Below, one piece after another: positions 17,404-25,726 of a stretch of 64,000 bases of DNA. The notes below the pieces were generated by a model. That model was not told the origin of the DNA. It saw only the letters and a program-made list of their open reading frames with translations, and made no database searches. The stretch's first letter is position 1. Each line of letters starts with the position of its first letter. The DNA comes from Levilactobacillus yonginensis. Its GTDB lineage: Bacteria; Bacillota; Bacilli; Lactobacillales; Lactobacillaceae. The DNA lies in NCBI RefSeq assembly GCF_964065165.1, contig NZ_OZ061549.1, positions 2,584,639 to 2,648,638 on the forward strand, in the 5' to 3' direction. The translations under genes and the position numbers were made by a program.

Positions 17404-18854
17404 TGGCAACTATTTCCCAATCACCGGGGTTACCGGTTAAATATATCGTCGCGGTGTTAACGACGTTTACAGCAACTTTTCTAGCGGCCGTCACCGGTGC
17501 TTTCCCTGTTGCTTGGTTAGTTGCGATTGGTGCTGGGTGGTCCCTCAATCAGTTACGGCAACAGCGCGAACTGATCTTGTTGGCCATCGTATTGTTACTC
17601 GTTTTTCAAAACTTTTTGATTGGCGTGGGCGCTCATTTAGCTGGAAATGACCAAGGACTAACGTTTTTGACACAGGTACCACTTCTCTTCACGGTGGGGC
17701 TGTTCGTTGGCGGTCCGCTTAAAACCATCCGTTGCGATTTGACGACGCAGCTTTTTCTCGGGCTATTGGGAATCACACTGGGGTCGCTGGCACTAGGGCA
17801 CGGGTCGCTGGGTGCAATTATCGCTAATCTTAGAAATTTGACGTTCTTTTTCATGGTCTATCAGATAGCTTGGCAGAATAGTCGGCTGGCATCGTTTGAT
17901 GTCGCGGCCCTTTGTCGGCGGTTGTGCCACCTAGCCTTGCTGGTTATTGGCGTCGGTGTGATTCTTCTGCTGGGTGGATATCGCGCGTACGCTGCCATTG
18001 GTATTGATGAAGTTTATCGCGCCAAGGGGGCCAGTGCTGTCGCGCAGGCAGGATTAGACGGTCGGTTTTACTCAGATGCCTTTGGCCACGCTGTGACGCG
18101 GATGGGGTCGCTGTACTACGAGCCCGTCAACCTCGGCTATCTGTTAGTGGGAATTCTCCTATTTCTGTTGATGTTTCGCTGGACTCAGAGTTGGGTGGTC
18201 CGGGTGGTCGGTGACGTTATCGTTCTGGTAGGCGTGTGCTTAACCTTTGGGAAAGGTGCGCTCATGGTGCTGGGGCTGGTGCTGATTGCCCCGGGAATTC
18301 ACCGGAGTCTGAAGTGGTGTCTTCATTTTTTAAATGACCCAGCCATCTATCTGGGTGTGATACTACTAGTTGCTGGACTGGTTTACCTCTACAGTAACTT
18401 TTACTACCAAACGTTCGGTGGGGCGGTGGGTAACCACTTTACCGCCATTACAGAAACGTGGCGAAATATCTTAGCCCGACCGTTGGGCCACGGCTTAGGA
18501 ACCGGGGGTAACGCGGCAGCAGCCCTGAACGTTGGGGAGAGTGATGATACTACCTGGTTGAGTACGGGCGGTGAAACAGCCCTCCTGTCGTTTGGGTATC
18601 AGATCGGTTTAGTGGGAATCGGCGTCTTGAGCCTGATTTTTGTTCAGTTAGGGCGGCAACATCTGGTTCGTTTAAATTCATTGACGCGCCGAGTCCAGGC
18701 TAGTTGTCTGCAGATGGCATATCTACCAGTAATTTTGATTATCATGAGTATTTTTCAAGACAATACATTTACCCCCCAATGTATTGCAATCTATATGATG
18801 TTACTGGCGATGGGACCAGTTCTTCGTCGCCCAGCAGGAGAGGAGTCCGCATGA
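17403..18854 (+). CDS. wzy: Wzy-type EPS repeat-unit polymerase
   Basis: The 483-residue product is almost wholly hydrophobic, with about 11-12 membrane segments. It has a long extracytoplasmic loop (about 205-245) after the YRAYAAIGIDEVYRAKG region, as in O-antigen/EPS polymerases. Sequence conservation in this group is weak, so the call rests on topology and position in the cluster. ATG 17403 is preferred to the adjacent TTG because AAGGAG lies 9 bases upstream. Confidence 0.8.
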   Translation: MATISQSPGLPVKYIVAVLTTFTATFLAAVTGAFPVAWLVAIGAGWSLNQLRQQRELILLAIVLLLVFQNFLIGVGAHLAGNDQGLTFLTQVPLLFTVGLFVGGPLKTIRCDLTTQLFLGLLGITLGSLALGHGSLGAIIANLRNLTFFFMVYQIAWQNSRLASFDVAALCRRLCHLALLVIGVGVILLLGGYRAYAAIGIDEVYRAKGASAVAQAGLDGRFYSDAFGHAVTRMGSLYYEPVNLGYLLVGILLFLLMFRWTQSWVVRVVGDVIVLVGVCLTFGKGALMVLGLVLIAPGIHRSLKWCLHFLNDPAIYLGVILLVAGLVYLYSNFYYQTFGGAVGNHFTAITETWRNILARPLGHGLGTGGNAAAALNVGESDDTTWLSTGGETALLSFGYQIGLVGIGVLSLIFVQLGRQHLVRLNSLTRRVQASCLQMAYLPVILIIMSIFQDNTFTPQCIAIYMMLLAMGPVLRRPAGEESA

Positions 18855-19849
18855 GGTCCCCATACTTTTCAATCATCATTCCGGTGTACAATGCCGCTCA
18901 TTTTCTGGAGCGCTGCTTGACCTCGGTGCTAGACCAGGCATTCACAGATTTTGAAGTCTTGGCGGTGGACGATGGTTCAACAGATGCTTCACTGGCGGTG
19001 CTTCAACAGTTGGCGGTGAACGCATCGGCGCTGCAGGTGTTTTCTCAGGTCAATGCGGGTGTCTCCGCCGCGAGAAATGCCGGGTTAAAAGTGGCAAGGG
19101 GGCAGTACGTGTTGTTCCTAGACCCGGATGATTATTTAGTAACGGATGCACTGACGATTTTGAAGAATCAGCTGATGAGTCAACCAGATATTGTTTGTTT
19201 CAACGTCTTATTGGCGAGTCATGGCCGAACATTCATTATGCCGTTGAATGAGTTGTTTGCTCACAAACAGATCTTGCCCGCAGACCGCTTTCTGGAAGCT
19301 ATTTTTACCAGGGGTGGGTTTCAAGGCTACGCCTGTAACAAAGCCTATCGTCGGGCGGCGATTCAGGGCATGCAGTTTGACGAGCACGTGGCGTATTTGG
19401 AGGATGAATTGTTTAACGTCCAACTAGCCCAACGGGTGGCGACGATTCTGTGTCTGCCGGAGCCGCTGTATGTGTATCGGCAACACGCCGAGTCGTTAGT
19501 GAATTCAGGCTTTAATCCTAAAAAGGTCACGGCGATTCAAGCGGTCGATCAGATGCTGACCAGTGTCCCGCCAGCATTTCGAACGGATCTTAAGATTCGC
19601 CGGAATCGGTTGCTTATAGAACTGGCTAGTGCTGCTTTAAGAAGCCATCGGGAGTTTAAGCAACTGCGCGCTGCGTATTATCGACTGTCCCCGCGCTGCC
19701 AGCATTGGGTGTATGGACCAGCTAATCAGATAATTCTTAGGGTGGCCAACTGGCATTTTGCGGGAGCAGCACGACTTTTTCGGACGAAAGATATACTAGT
19801 GAAGAGTCGCCTGTTCTACTGGTTGCGTTACCGGTTGGCTAGACCGTAG
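18851..19849 (+). CDS. Family 2 glycosyltransferase
   Basis: The 332-residue product begins MRSPYFSIIIPVYNAAHFLE and has LAVDDGSTDAS (about 38-48) and FLDPDDYL (about 92-99), the nucleotide and DXD-like motifs of GT2 family A. A C-terminal extension of about 100 residues is basic and may touch the membrane. It starts within the wzy stop (ATGA), with AGGAGAGGAG upstream. It likely adds one sugar to the EPS repeat unit. Confidence 0.9.
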   Translation: MRSPYFSIIIPVYNAAHFLERCLTSVLDQAFTDFEVLAVDDGSTDASLAVLQQLAVNASALQVFSQVNAGVSAARNAGLKVARGQYVLFLDPDDYLVTDALTILKNQLMSQPDIVCFNVLLASHGRTFIMPLNELFAHKQILPADRFLEAIFTRGGFQGYACNKAYRRAAIQGMQFDEHVAYLEDELFNVQLAQRVATILCLPEPLYVYRQHAESLVNSGFNPKKVTAIQAVDQMLTSVPPAFRTDLKIRRNRLLIELASAALRSHREFKQLRAAYYRLSPRCQHWVYGPANQIILRVANWHFAGAARLFRTKDILVKSRLFYWLRYRLARP

Positions 19850-19861
19850 CCGGTTGCTCGC

Positions 19862-21339
19862 ATGAATGAAGGGGTTCGGGAAAATTATATGAGAAAGTTG
19901 ATGACAAAATATAAGCAGCTTCCAGTCCAAGTGCGGGCCCCCTTTTGGTTTCTAATTTGTGCGTTTGTTCAGCGGGGGTTGTCAGTCCTGACGACCCCCA
20001 TTTTTACGCGCTTGCTGACCCCGCAGGAGTACGGACAATTTAGTGTTTTCAATTCCTGGCTAAACGTGGTGACTATTCTGGTGTCACTGAACCTCTACGC
20101 GGGTGTATATATGCAGGGGTTAGTGAAATTTGACCGGGAGCAAGCAACTTTTTCCTCTTCCATGCAGGGATTGACGGTCGTTTTGGCTGCTGGGTGGACC
20201 GCTGGCTATCTGCTATTCAGGACGCAGGTAAACCAGTTGCTTGGCTTGCCGACGGTTCAGGTGCTGGCCATGTTGGTGATTATCTGGGCCGGCGCGGCGT
20301 TTAACTTTTGGTCGGTTGCACAGCGTGTGGCCTACCGTTACCAACGATTGGTGGCGATGACGCTGCTGGTGACCGTTAGCCAACCAGTGGTGGGTATTTG
20401 GTTAGTGGTCCACGCGCAGGACAAGGTGACAGCGCGCATCGTGGGATTGGCCCTGGTTCAGTTGATGGCGTACGTCGGTTTCTTCTTCGTTCAAATGAGA
20501 CGGGGACGGCATTTTTTCGGAAGTACGCCATCTGCTTTAATGTGCCGTTACTGCCACATTTTCTCTCGCAGGCAGTGTTATTTAGTTCGGACCGCATCAT
20601 GATCGATAGGATGTTGGGCGCCGGGGTGGCAGGGATTTACACGCTAGCTAGTGCAATTTCGATGTTAACGACCCTTTTTAACGATGTGTTGCTACAGACG
20701 TTGGAGCCCTGGATGTATCAGAAAATCAAAGCAGGACGAGTGGCGGACATTTCACGAGTTGCTTTGCCGGCGTTGGGGGTGATTGCGGCAATCAACATTG
20801 GGTTCATTGCTTTTGCACCGGAACTAGTGGCTATCTTTGCGCCGGCCTCATATTTGCAGGCAATCTGGGTCATGCCACCGATTACAATGAGTGTCTTCTT
20901 CGCCTTTTTGTACAACTTTTTCGTGGTGTTTGAGTTGTACTATGAGAAAACACTATTCGTAACGATAGCCACCATTGCTGGAGCCGGGTTGAATCTGGGG
21001 TTGAACTTTTGGTTGATTCCTCGGTTGGGGTTCTATGCGGCAGGTTACACGACTTTAATCTGCTACGTTGCGTACGCTTTGGGCCACTATCTCCTAATGC
21101 GGCGTATTTGTCGAGATCGACTGGCAGGCGTGCAGGTCTATCAACCGCGGCGGTTATTACTGATTGTTGGTATTTTTATGAGCGTTGGGCTGCTATTTCT
21201 AGTTAGTTATCGCTGGCCGTTGATTCGCTACGGGTTGATTGGCGTTGGCAGTTTAGTCCTTTTCTTGAGCCGGCATCGGTTGGTGGCGACGGTTCGTGAT
21301 TTAGTTGCTGTTAGGCAGGGGGATGAGACGTCGGCGTGA
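19862..21339 (+). pseudogene. wzx: Wzx-type polysaccharide flippase interrupted by a frameshift
   Basis: Wzx carries the lipid-linked repeat unit across the membrane. The reading frame from 19862 (or ATG 19889) gives an N-terminal flippase half, then leaves frame at T6 (20512-20517) and stops at 20602. The second half continues in the -1 frame from CGG 20518 to 21339. Joined, they make one protein of about 492 residues, normal for Wzx, with about 12 membrane segments. The shift point is T TTT TTC, a classic -1 slippery heptamer. It could be a one-base deletion, phase variation, slippage that keeps the gene active, or a sequencing error. Confidence 0.85.
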
Positions 21340-21385
21340 AGAATTCAGTAAATGTTAAAAAACGTCAGTGGTTTGGGTCCGTGAC

Positions 21386-21580
21386 GTCCCAGCCGCAGGT
21401 GGCTGGGACGGTTCCGCCTGCTGTGGGGAACGCCAACGGCCTGAAAAGCGGTCTTCCGACTCGCTTTGAAGCCTGGAAAAAATACCAGTCTTCAAACACG
21501 TCCCACGCTGTAAGCCAAAATTCGGCTAACACCGTCGACACAGCTGGCTTCGCCTCTGAAACGGGTTCTTGGAGACTAAT
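21386..21580 (+). repeat. Second intergenic repeat family, copy 1
   Basis: This non-coding block after the EPS cluster starts with a hairpin (GTCCCAGCC/GGCTGGGAC, about 21386-21409). From about 21499 it aligns with 56069-56145, sharing GTCCCACG-TG-AAGC, CGGCT-A-AACAC-GTCG and CCTCTG. An 82-codon frame across it has no family features and is taken as chance. The gap 21340-21747 holds only this block and the terminator below. Confidence 0.5.
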
Positions 21581-21681
21581 CTAGCTTAAAGGGCTGAATA
21601 ACGGTACTTACTCGATATTATTGGTGCGCCACTATGTCTGACCCAATCCTTGTTGTATCAGACAGATAGCAGAGATAACTA

Positions 21682-21717
21682 AAAAAGCCACGCGACCAAA
21701 TCGTCGCGTGGCTTTTT
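21682..21717. terminator. Bidirectional terminator after the EPS cluster
   Basis: AAAAAGCCACGCGAC and GTCGCGTGGCTTTTT form a long perfect stem, serving the EPS operon and the convergent dehydrogenase gene. Confidence 0.93.
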
Positions 21718-21747
21718 ATCATTTAGTTAACTTAGGTTGATGATCGA

Positions 21748-22698
21748 TTAGTAGCCGCGGCTAGGGTCGGTCAGGTTGACGGTGAGCTTGCCATCTTGCG
21801 TCCAACTAGCTAGGTTTTCTTTGAAGTAACCGAAAATTGCCAAGATATTTTCGGCACCAGCGAAACCTGTTTGATGGGGCGTAATCAAGACGTTAGGGTA
21901 GTCCCACAGCTTGGAATCTTTTGGAAGTGGCTCAGTTTCGAAGACGTCGAGGCCGGCGTTCAGGACTTTTTGATAGAGCAGCGCGTGCATCAAAGCTTGT
22001 TCGTCGACGGATTTGCCCCGACCGACGTTGACAAAGACACGGGTGCCGTCTAGTTGGTCAAAGAAGTCCGTGTTGAAATAGTGGATGGTGCTAGGCGTAG
22101 CGGGCATGGCATTGATAATGATATCAGCGTCTTTGACAAGGCCTGCGTCATCCTTCATCGCTACCGTTCCCTGGAAACCGGAGACGCCATGCCCCGACCG
22201 GTTAACGCCAAATGGGTAATTTCCAAAACCGTTTAGCAGTTCAGCAATGTGTTGACCAATGCTCCCAGTCCCGTAGATGACGACCTTTTGGGATGCTAGC
22301 ATAGCCATTTCACTGCGCAGTGGTTGCTGCCAGAAGTGACCAGCCTGGTTTTTGACGGCTTCGTTGAAGTTCCGTAGGAAGTAGAGCAGGTACCCAATCG
22401 TTGATTCCGCAATCGCTGCTGAGAAGGCACCACTGGCATTTGTCAGTTGGATGTCATGCGCGGTGATCCAGTCCAAGGGAAGGTAGTCTACCCCGGCACT
22501 GACGGTTTGAATCCAGTGCACGTTGTTGTGCGGATCTTGTAAAACGGCGAGGCCGTGTTCCGTGCTCCAGCCAAAGATGATACTGATGTTCGTTGCGGTG
22601 TCCCACTGGTCGGCGGGCACGACGTCAACTCCCATGCTAGTCAGCTGTTCCGTTTGTTCTGGTGATAAATGTTGAAAGGCAAGTATCCGTTCTTTCAT
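21748..22698 (-). CDS. D-2-hydroxyacid dehydrogenase family protein
   Basis: The 316-residue protein belongs to the NAD-dependent D-isomer 2-hydroxyacid dehydrogenases. It has the Rossmann motif YGTGSIGQHIAELL (about 142-155), the substrate Arg in VNVGRGKSVDE and the catalytic His in LITPHQTGFAG. The exact substrate is not evident; it resembles the 2-hydroxyacid or phosphoglycerate dehydrogenase-like group rather than D-lactate dehydrogenase. ATG 22698 has AAGGAGG 9 bases upstream; a TTG two codons earlier is too close to it. Confidence 0.88.
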   Translation of the reverse strand: MKERILAFQHLSPEQTEQLTSMGVDVVPADQWDTATNISIIFGWSTEHGLAVLQDPHNNVHWIQTVSAGVDYLPLDWITAHDIQLTNASGAFSAAIAESTIGYLLYFLRNFNEAVKNQAGHFWQQPLRSEMAMLASQKVVIYGTGSIGQHIAELLNGFGNYPFGVNRSGHGVSGFQGTVAMKDDAGLVKDADIIINAMPATPSTIHYFNTDFFDQLDGTRVFVNVGRGKSVDEQALMHALLYQKVLNAGLDVFETEPLPKDSKLWDYPNVLITPHQTGFAGAENILAIFGYFKENLASWTQDGKLTVNLTDPSRGY

Positions 22699-22734
22699 GA
22701 TCAAAAACCTCCTTAGACGTTCTGCGTCACCTTT

Positions 22735-22743
22735 ATTTTAGCA
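22735..22743 (-). promoter_or_regulatory. Extended -10 element of the dehydrogenase promoter
   Basis: Minus strand TGCTAAAAT, 37 bases before the start at 22698. No clear -35. Confidence 0.5.
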
Positions 22744-22806
22744 CGAGTTTGTGCGTTTTTTCCTAAAAACCTTGTCAGAACGGTAGAAATCGCTTACTTG
22801 AGTAGC

Positions 22807-22824
22807 ACACATTATCAAATGTGT
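22807..22824. promoter_or_regulatory. 18-base palindrome between the dehydrogenase gene and cydA
   Basis: ACACATT-ATCA-AATGTGT has perfect 7-base arms. It lies 77 bases upstream of the cydA -35 box. Its size matches a dimeric regulator site such as a redox sensor, but it is not a clear Rex site (TTGTGAA-N4-TTCACAA). Confidence 0.6.
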
Positions 22825-22900
22825 TACCAATGACAACAACCAAGTTGCACACAAATTACTAATATATTCTATTAACTTTACGGAGATTGGCGCCTAACCA

Positions 22901-22929
22901 TTGATAATTGACTTATCACTCGATATAAT
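22901..22929 (+). promoter_or_regulatory. Promoter of cydAB
   Basis: TTGATA (22901-22906) and TATAAT (22924-22929) are separated by 17 bases. The start would be near 22936, about 50 bases before cydA. Confidence 0.8.
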
Positions 22930-22985
22930 AGGTTCAGGATAGCAATTATTTATTTACACTAATAACGTTTGGGGAGGTTAGAAAA

Positions 22986-24440
22986 ATGTTAAATCTTGGT
23001 CTGGATATCCTAGGCCTAGCACGATTTCAATTTGGAATGACGACTGTGTTTCACTTCTTCTTTGTTCCATTTTCAATCGGGTTAGCCTTCGTCGTTGCCG
23101 TCATGGAAACCATGTATGCCATCAAGGGTGATGAGGATTACAAGAAGATGGCCCAGTTCTGGGGCAAAATGTTCCTGTATAGCTTCGCCGTTGGGGTAGT
23201 TACTGGGATCATTCAAGAATTCCAATTCGGGATGAACTGGTCGGAATACTCACGGTTCATGGGGGATATCTTTGGTGCACCATTAGCCATCGAAGCCCTG
23301 GCAGCCTTCTTCCTGGAATCCACCTTTATTGGAATGTGGATGTTTACCTGGGATCGCTTCAATAAATGGGTCCACACACTCTTTATTTGGTTGGTAATGT
23401 TCGGCTCTTCACTTTCTGCACTGTGGATTCTGGCGGCCAACAGTTTTATGCAAAACCCACTGGGTTATATCATCAATCAACAAACGGGTCACGTGCAAAT
23501 GGTCAGCTTTGGGGCTGTCTTGAGTAACCCCCAGTTGTGGAGTGAATTCCCACATGTTATTTTCGGTGCATTTGTTACCGCTTCCTTCGTCATCGCTGGC
23601 TGTGCTGCTTGGCGGTTACTCAAGAAGGATCACGTGACGTTCTACCGGAAGTCATTAAACGTTGCCTTAGTTATTGGTTTGATCTTCTCACTGGGTTCAA
23701 TTGCCAGTGGGGATATCCAAAGTCGTTACTTAATTAACAACCAACCAATGAAATTTGCCGCAATGGAAGGGCTCTACAAGGACTCGACCAACAAAGGTGA
23801 ATGGGCGGCTGTTTCTGGATTTGATACGAAAAACCACAAGACGACTTGGTCAGTTGACGTGCCTTATGTCCTCAACTTGTTGAGCTACCACAAAACAACT
23901 GGGACGGTTAAAGGGATGAATACCATTAACAAAGAAATGCACGCGAAGTACGATAAGAAGTACGGTAGCGATATTAATTACTACGTGCCAACGAACACGT
24001 TGTTCTGGAGTTTCCGGATTATGTCTGGTGCCGGGGCGCTGTTTGCCTTACTAGCAATTGTTGGGTTGTTCTTCAACCGTAAGAAGTCGCAAGCAATTAT
24101 GAAGCAACGTTGGTTCCTTTACATTATGGGCCTGTGCCTGTGGCTACCATTCATTGTCAACACGGCTGGTTGGTTCATCACTGAATTTGGCCGTTACCCA
24201 TGGGTTGTTTATGGACTGTTGACGATTGCCGATGCGGTATCGCCAAATGTCTCCGTTGCCTCGCTGTTGACGTCGAACATCATTTACTTCCTGATGTTTG
24301 CCGGGATGGGGGTCGTCATGATCGTCCTCTGCCACCGGACTTTGAAGGCCGGTCCCGACAACGATGGGAATACTGATGGGTACGCAGCCAGTGATACTGA
24401 CCTGGATCCTTACTCAAAGGGGGCGTTCAACCATGACTAG
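22986..24440 (+). CDS. cydA: Cytochrome bd ubiquinol/menaquinol oxidase subunit I
   Basis: CydA binds the three haems and oxidises quinol, reducing oxygen to water. The 484-residue membrane protein begins LGLARFQFGMTTVFHFFFVP, with His23 aligning to the haem b595 ligand. It has the EFPHVIFGAFV segment with the b558 histidine and GWFITEFGRYPW of the quinol-site half. It is shorter than E. coli CydA, as expected for the short-Q-loop Gram-positive form. GGGGAGG precedes ATG 22986. It overlaps cydB by 8 bases. Confidence 0.96.
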   Translation: MLNLGLDILGLARFQFGMTTVFHFFFVPFSIGLAFVVAVMETMYAIKGDEDYKKMAQFWGKMFLYSFAVGVVTGIIQEFQFGMNWSEYSRFMGDIFGAPLAIEALAAFFLESTFIGMWMFTWDRFNKWVHTLFIWLVMFGSSLSALWILAANSFMQNPLGYIINQQTGHVQMVSFGAVLSNPQLWSEFPHVIFGAFVTASFVIAGCAAWRLLKKDHVTFYRKSLNVALVIGLIFSLGSIASGDIQSRYLINNQPMKFAAMEGLYKDSTNKGEWAAVSGFDTKNHKTTWSVDVPYVLNLLSYHKTTGTVKGMNTINKEMHAKYDKKYGSDINYYVPTNTLFWSFRIMSGAGALFALLAIVGLFFNRKKSQAIMKQRWFLYIMGLCLWLPFIVNTAGWFITEFGRYPWVVYGLLTIADAVSPNVSVASLLTSNIIYFLMFAGMGVVMIVLCHRTLKAGPDNDGNTDGYAASDTDLDPYSKGAFNHD

Positions 24441-25443
24441 TCTGCAATTCGTCTGGTTTATCCTAATTGGTGTCTTGTTCAGTGGGTTCTTCTTCCTCGA
24501 TGGCTTCGACTTTGGGGTGGGGATGCTCGTCAAGAGTTTCGCCAAAACCGATGCTGAGCGTGACGTTGTGATTCGTTCAATTGGACCACACTGGGATGGT
24601 AACGAAGTTTGGTTGATCACCGCTGGTGGTGCCATGTTTGCTTCATTTCCAATGTGGTATGCAACCCTCTTCTCAGGGTTCTACCTAATCCTGTTCCTGA
24701 TTTTAGCAGCCTTGATTTTCCGGGGAGTTTCCTTTGAATTTCGGGCCAATATGCGGACGGAAACCTGGCGGAGCTTCTGGGAATGGGCATCAACGATTGG
24801 TAGTTTCTGTGCCGCCTTCCTGTTCGGGATGTTGTTCACTGCGATGATTGCTGGGATGCCAATTGATAAGAACGGCGATATGAGCGCTCACTTCTTCGAC
24901 TACGTGAACTTGTTCTCCTTAGTTGGTGGGGTTGCCGTTACCGTTCTGTGCCTGGTCCATGGGTTAAACTACATGCGTCTAAAGACGGAAGGTAGCTTAC
25001 GCAATCGGGCCTTAGCTTGGAACAAAGTGGTTTACCCAATTCTCTTTGCCGGTGAAGTTTTGTTCGCCGTATTATTATATTTCTCAACCGATTTCTTCGA
25101 CAAGAAGCCATTGAGCACAACGGCCATCGTCGTTGCGCTGGTAATCTTCACTTGTCTGGCTTACTGGGGGGTATTAGGTAATCACGAGTGGCTTTCATTC
25201 ATTGGAAGCGGATTGTCGCTGATCAGTGTGGTCGTCTTGATCTTCAATGGGCTGTTCCCACGGGTCATGATCGCTAACAATCCAGCCAACTCGTTACTGA
25301 TCAAGAATTCATCAAGTTCACCGTACACGTTACATCTGATGACGATTCTCACGTTTAGCATTTTGCCAATCGTATTGATCTACTTTGTTTGGAGCTACTG
25401 GGTCTTCTACAAGCGCTTGTCTTCACCAAAGCAGAACGCCTAG
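24433..25443 (+). CDS. cydB: Cytochrome bd oxidase subunit II
   Basis: CydB is the structural partner of CydA. The 336-residue product begins LQFVWFILIGVLFSGFFFLD, then GFDFGVGML, and has GPHWDGNEVWLITAGGA (about 54-70), conserved across CydB proteins. About eight membrane segments are seen. ATG 24433 overlaps the end of cydA by 8 bases, with AAGGGGG upstream. A terminator follows, so cydDC is a separate unit. Confidence 0.96.
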   Translation: MTSLQFVWFILIGVLFSGFFFLDGFDFGVGMLVKSFAKTDAERDVVIRSIGPHWDGNEVWLITAGGAMFASFPMWYATLFSGFYLILFLILAALIFRGVSFEFRANMRTETWRSFWEWASTIGSFCAAFLFGMLFTAMIAGMPIDKNGDMSAHFFDYVNLFSLVGGVAVTVLCLVHGLNYMRLKTEGSLRNRALAWNKVVYPILFAGEVLFAVLLYFSTDFFDKKPLSTTAIVVALVIFTCLAYWGVLGNHEWLSFIGSGLSLISVVVLIFNGLFPRVMIANNPANSLLIKNSSSSPYTLHLMTILTFSILPIVLIYFVWSYWVFYKRLSSPKQNA

Positions 25444-25473
25444 GTATCGTGATTTAAAATTTAAGTTAGCGCG

Positions 25474-25506
25474 TCCTCATCGCTTTTCGGAGTGGTGGGG
25501 ATTTTT
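25474..25506 (+). terminator. Terminator after cydB
   Basis: TCCTCATCGCT pairs with AGTGGTGGGGA (11 pairs, several G-T), loop of six, then five T. Confidence 0.8.
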
Positions 25507-25585
25507 ATGATTAACATTGGAACCGACTCGCTGTGTCTATCGTGAGCCATCTAATTGGCAAAAACAATTTTGTAAATCAGCATTT

Positions 25586-25619
25586 TGGTAGCGCTTAGAA
25601 ACGGTAAAAATGCTATCAT
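25586..25619 (+). promoter_or_regulatory. Putative cydDC promoter with cre-like box
   Basis: TGCTATCAT (25611-25619) is an extended -10. Just upstream, TGGTAGCGCTTAGA (25586-25599) partly matches the catabolite control site TGWAANCGNTNWCA, with at least three mismatches. The cre reading is weak. Confidence 0.4.
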
Positions 25620-25726
25620 TGCAGTATGAGTTATGGGTTATTTTAAGTTAGCAAAGCACCGGTGATTTGCTGGTGACGCTAACCAAAGTAACCGCGTTTT
25701 ATCACTTGTTACGAGGGGGCTTCTTT

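Noticed and set aside
21336..21584. 82-codon frame after the EPS cluster
   Set aside because: It lies within a repeat element with hairpins; the composition is not protein-like and no homology is recognised.
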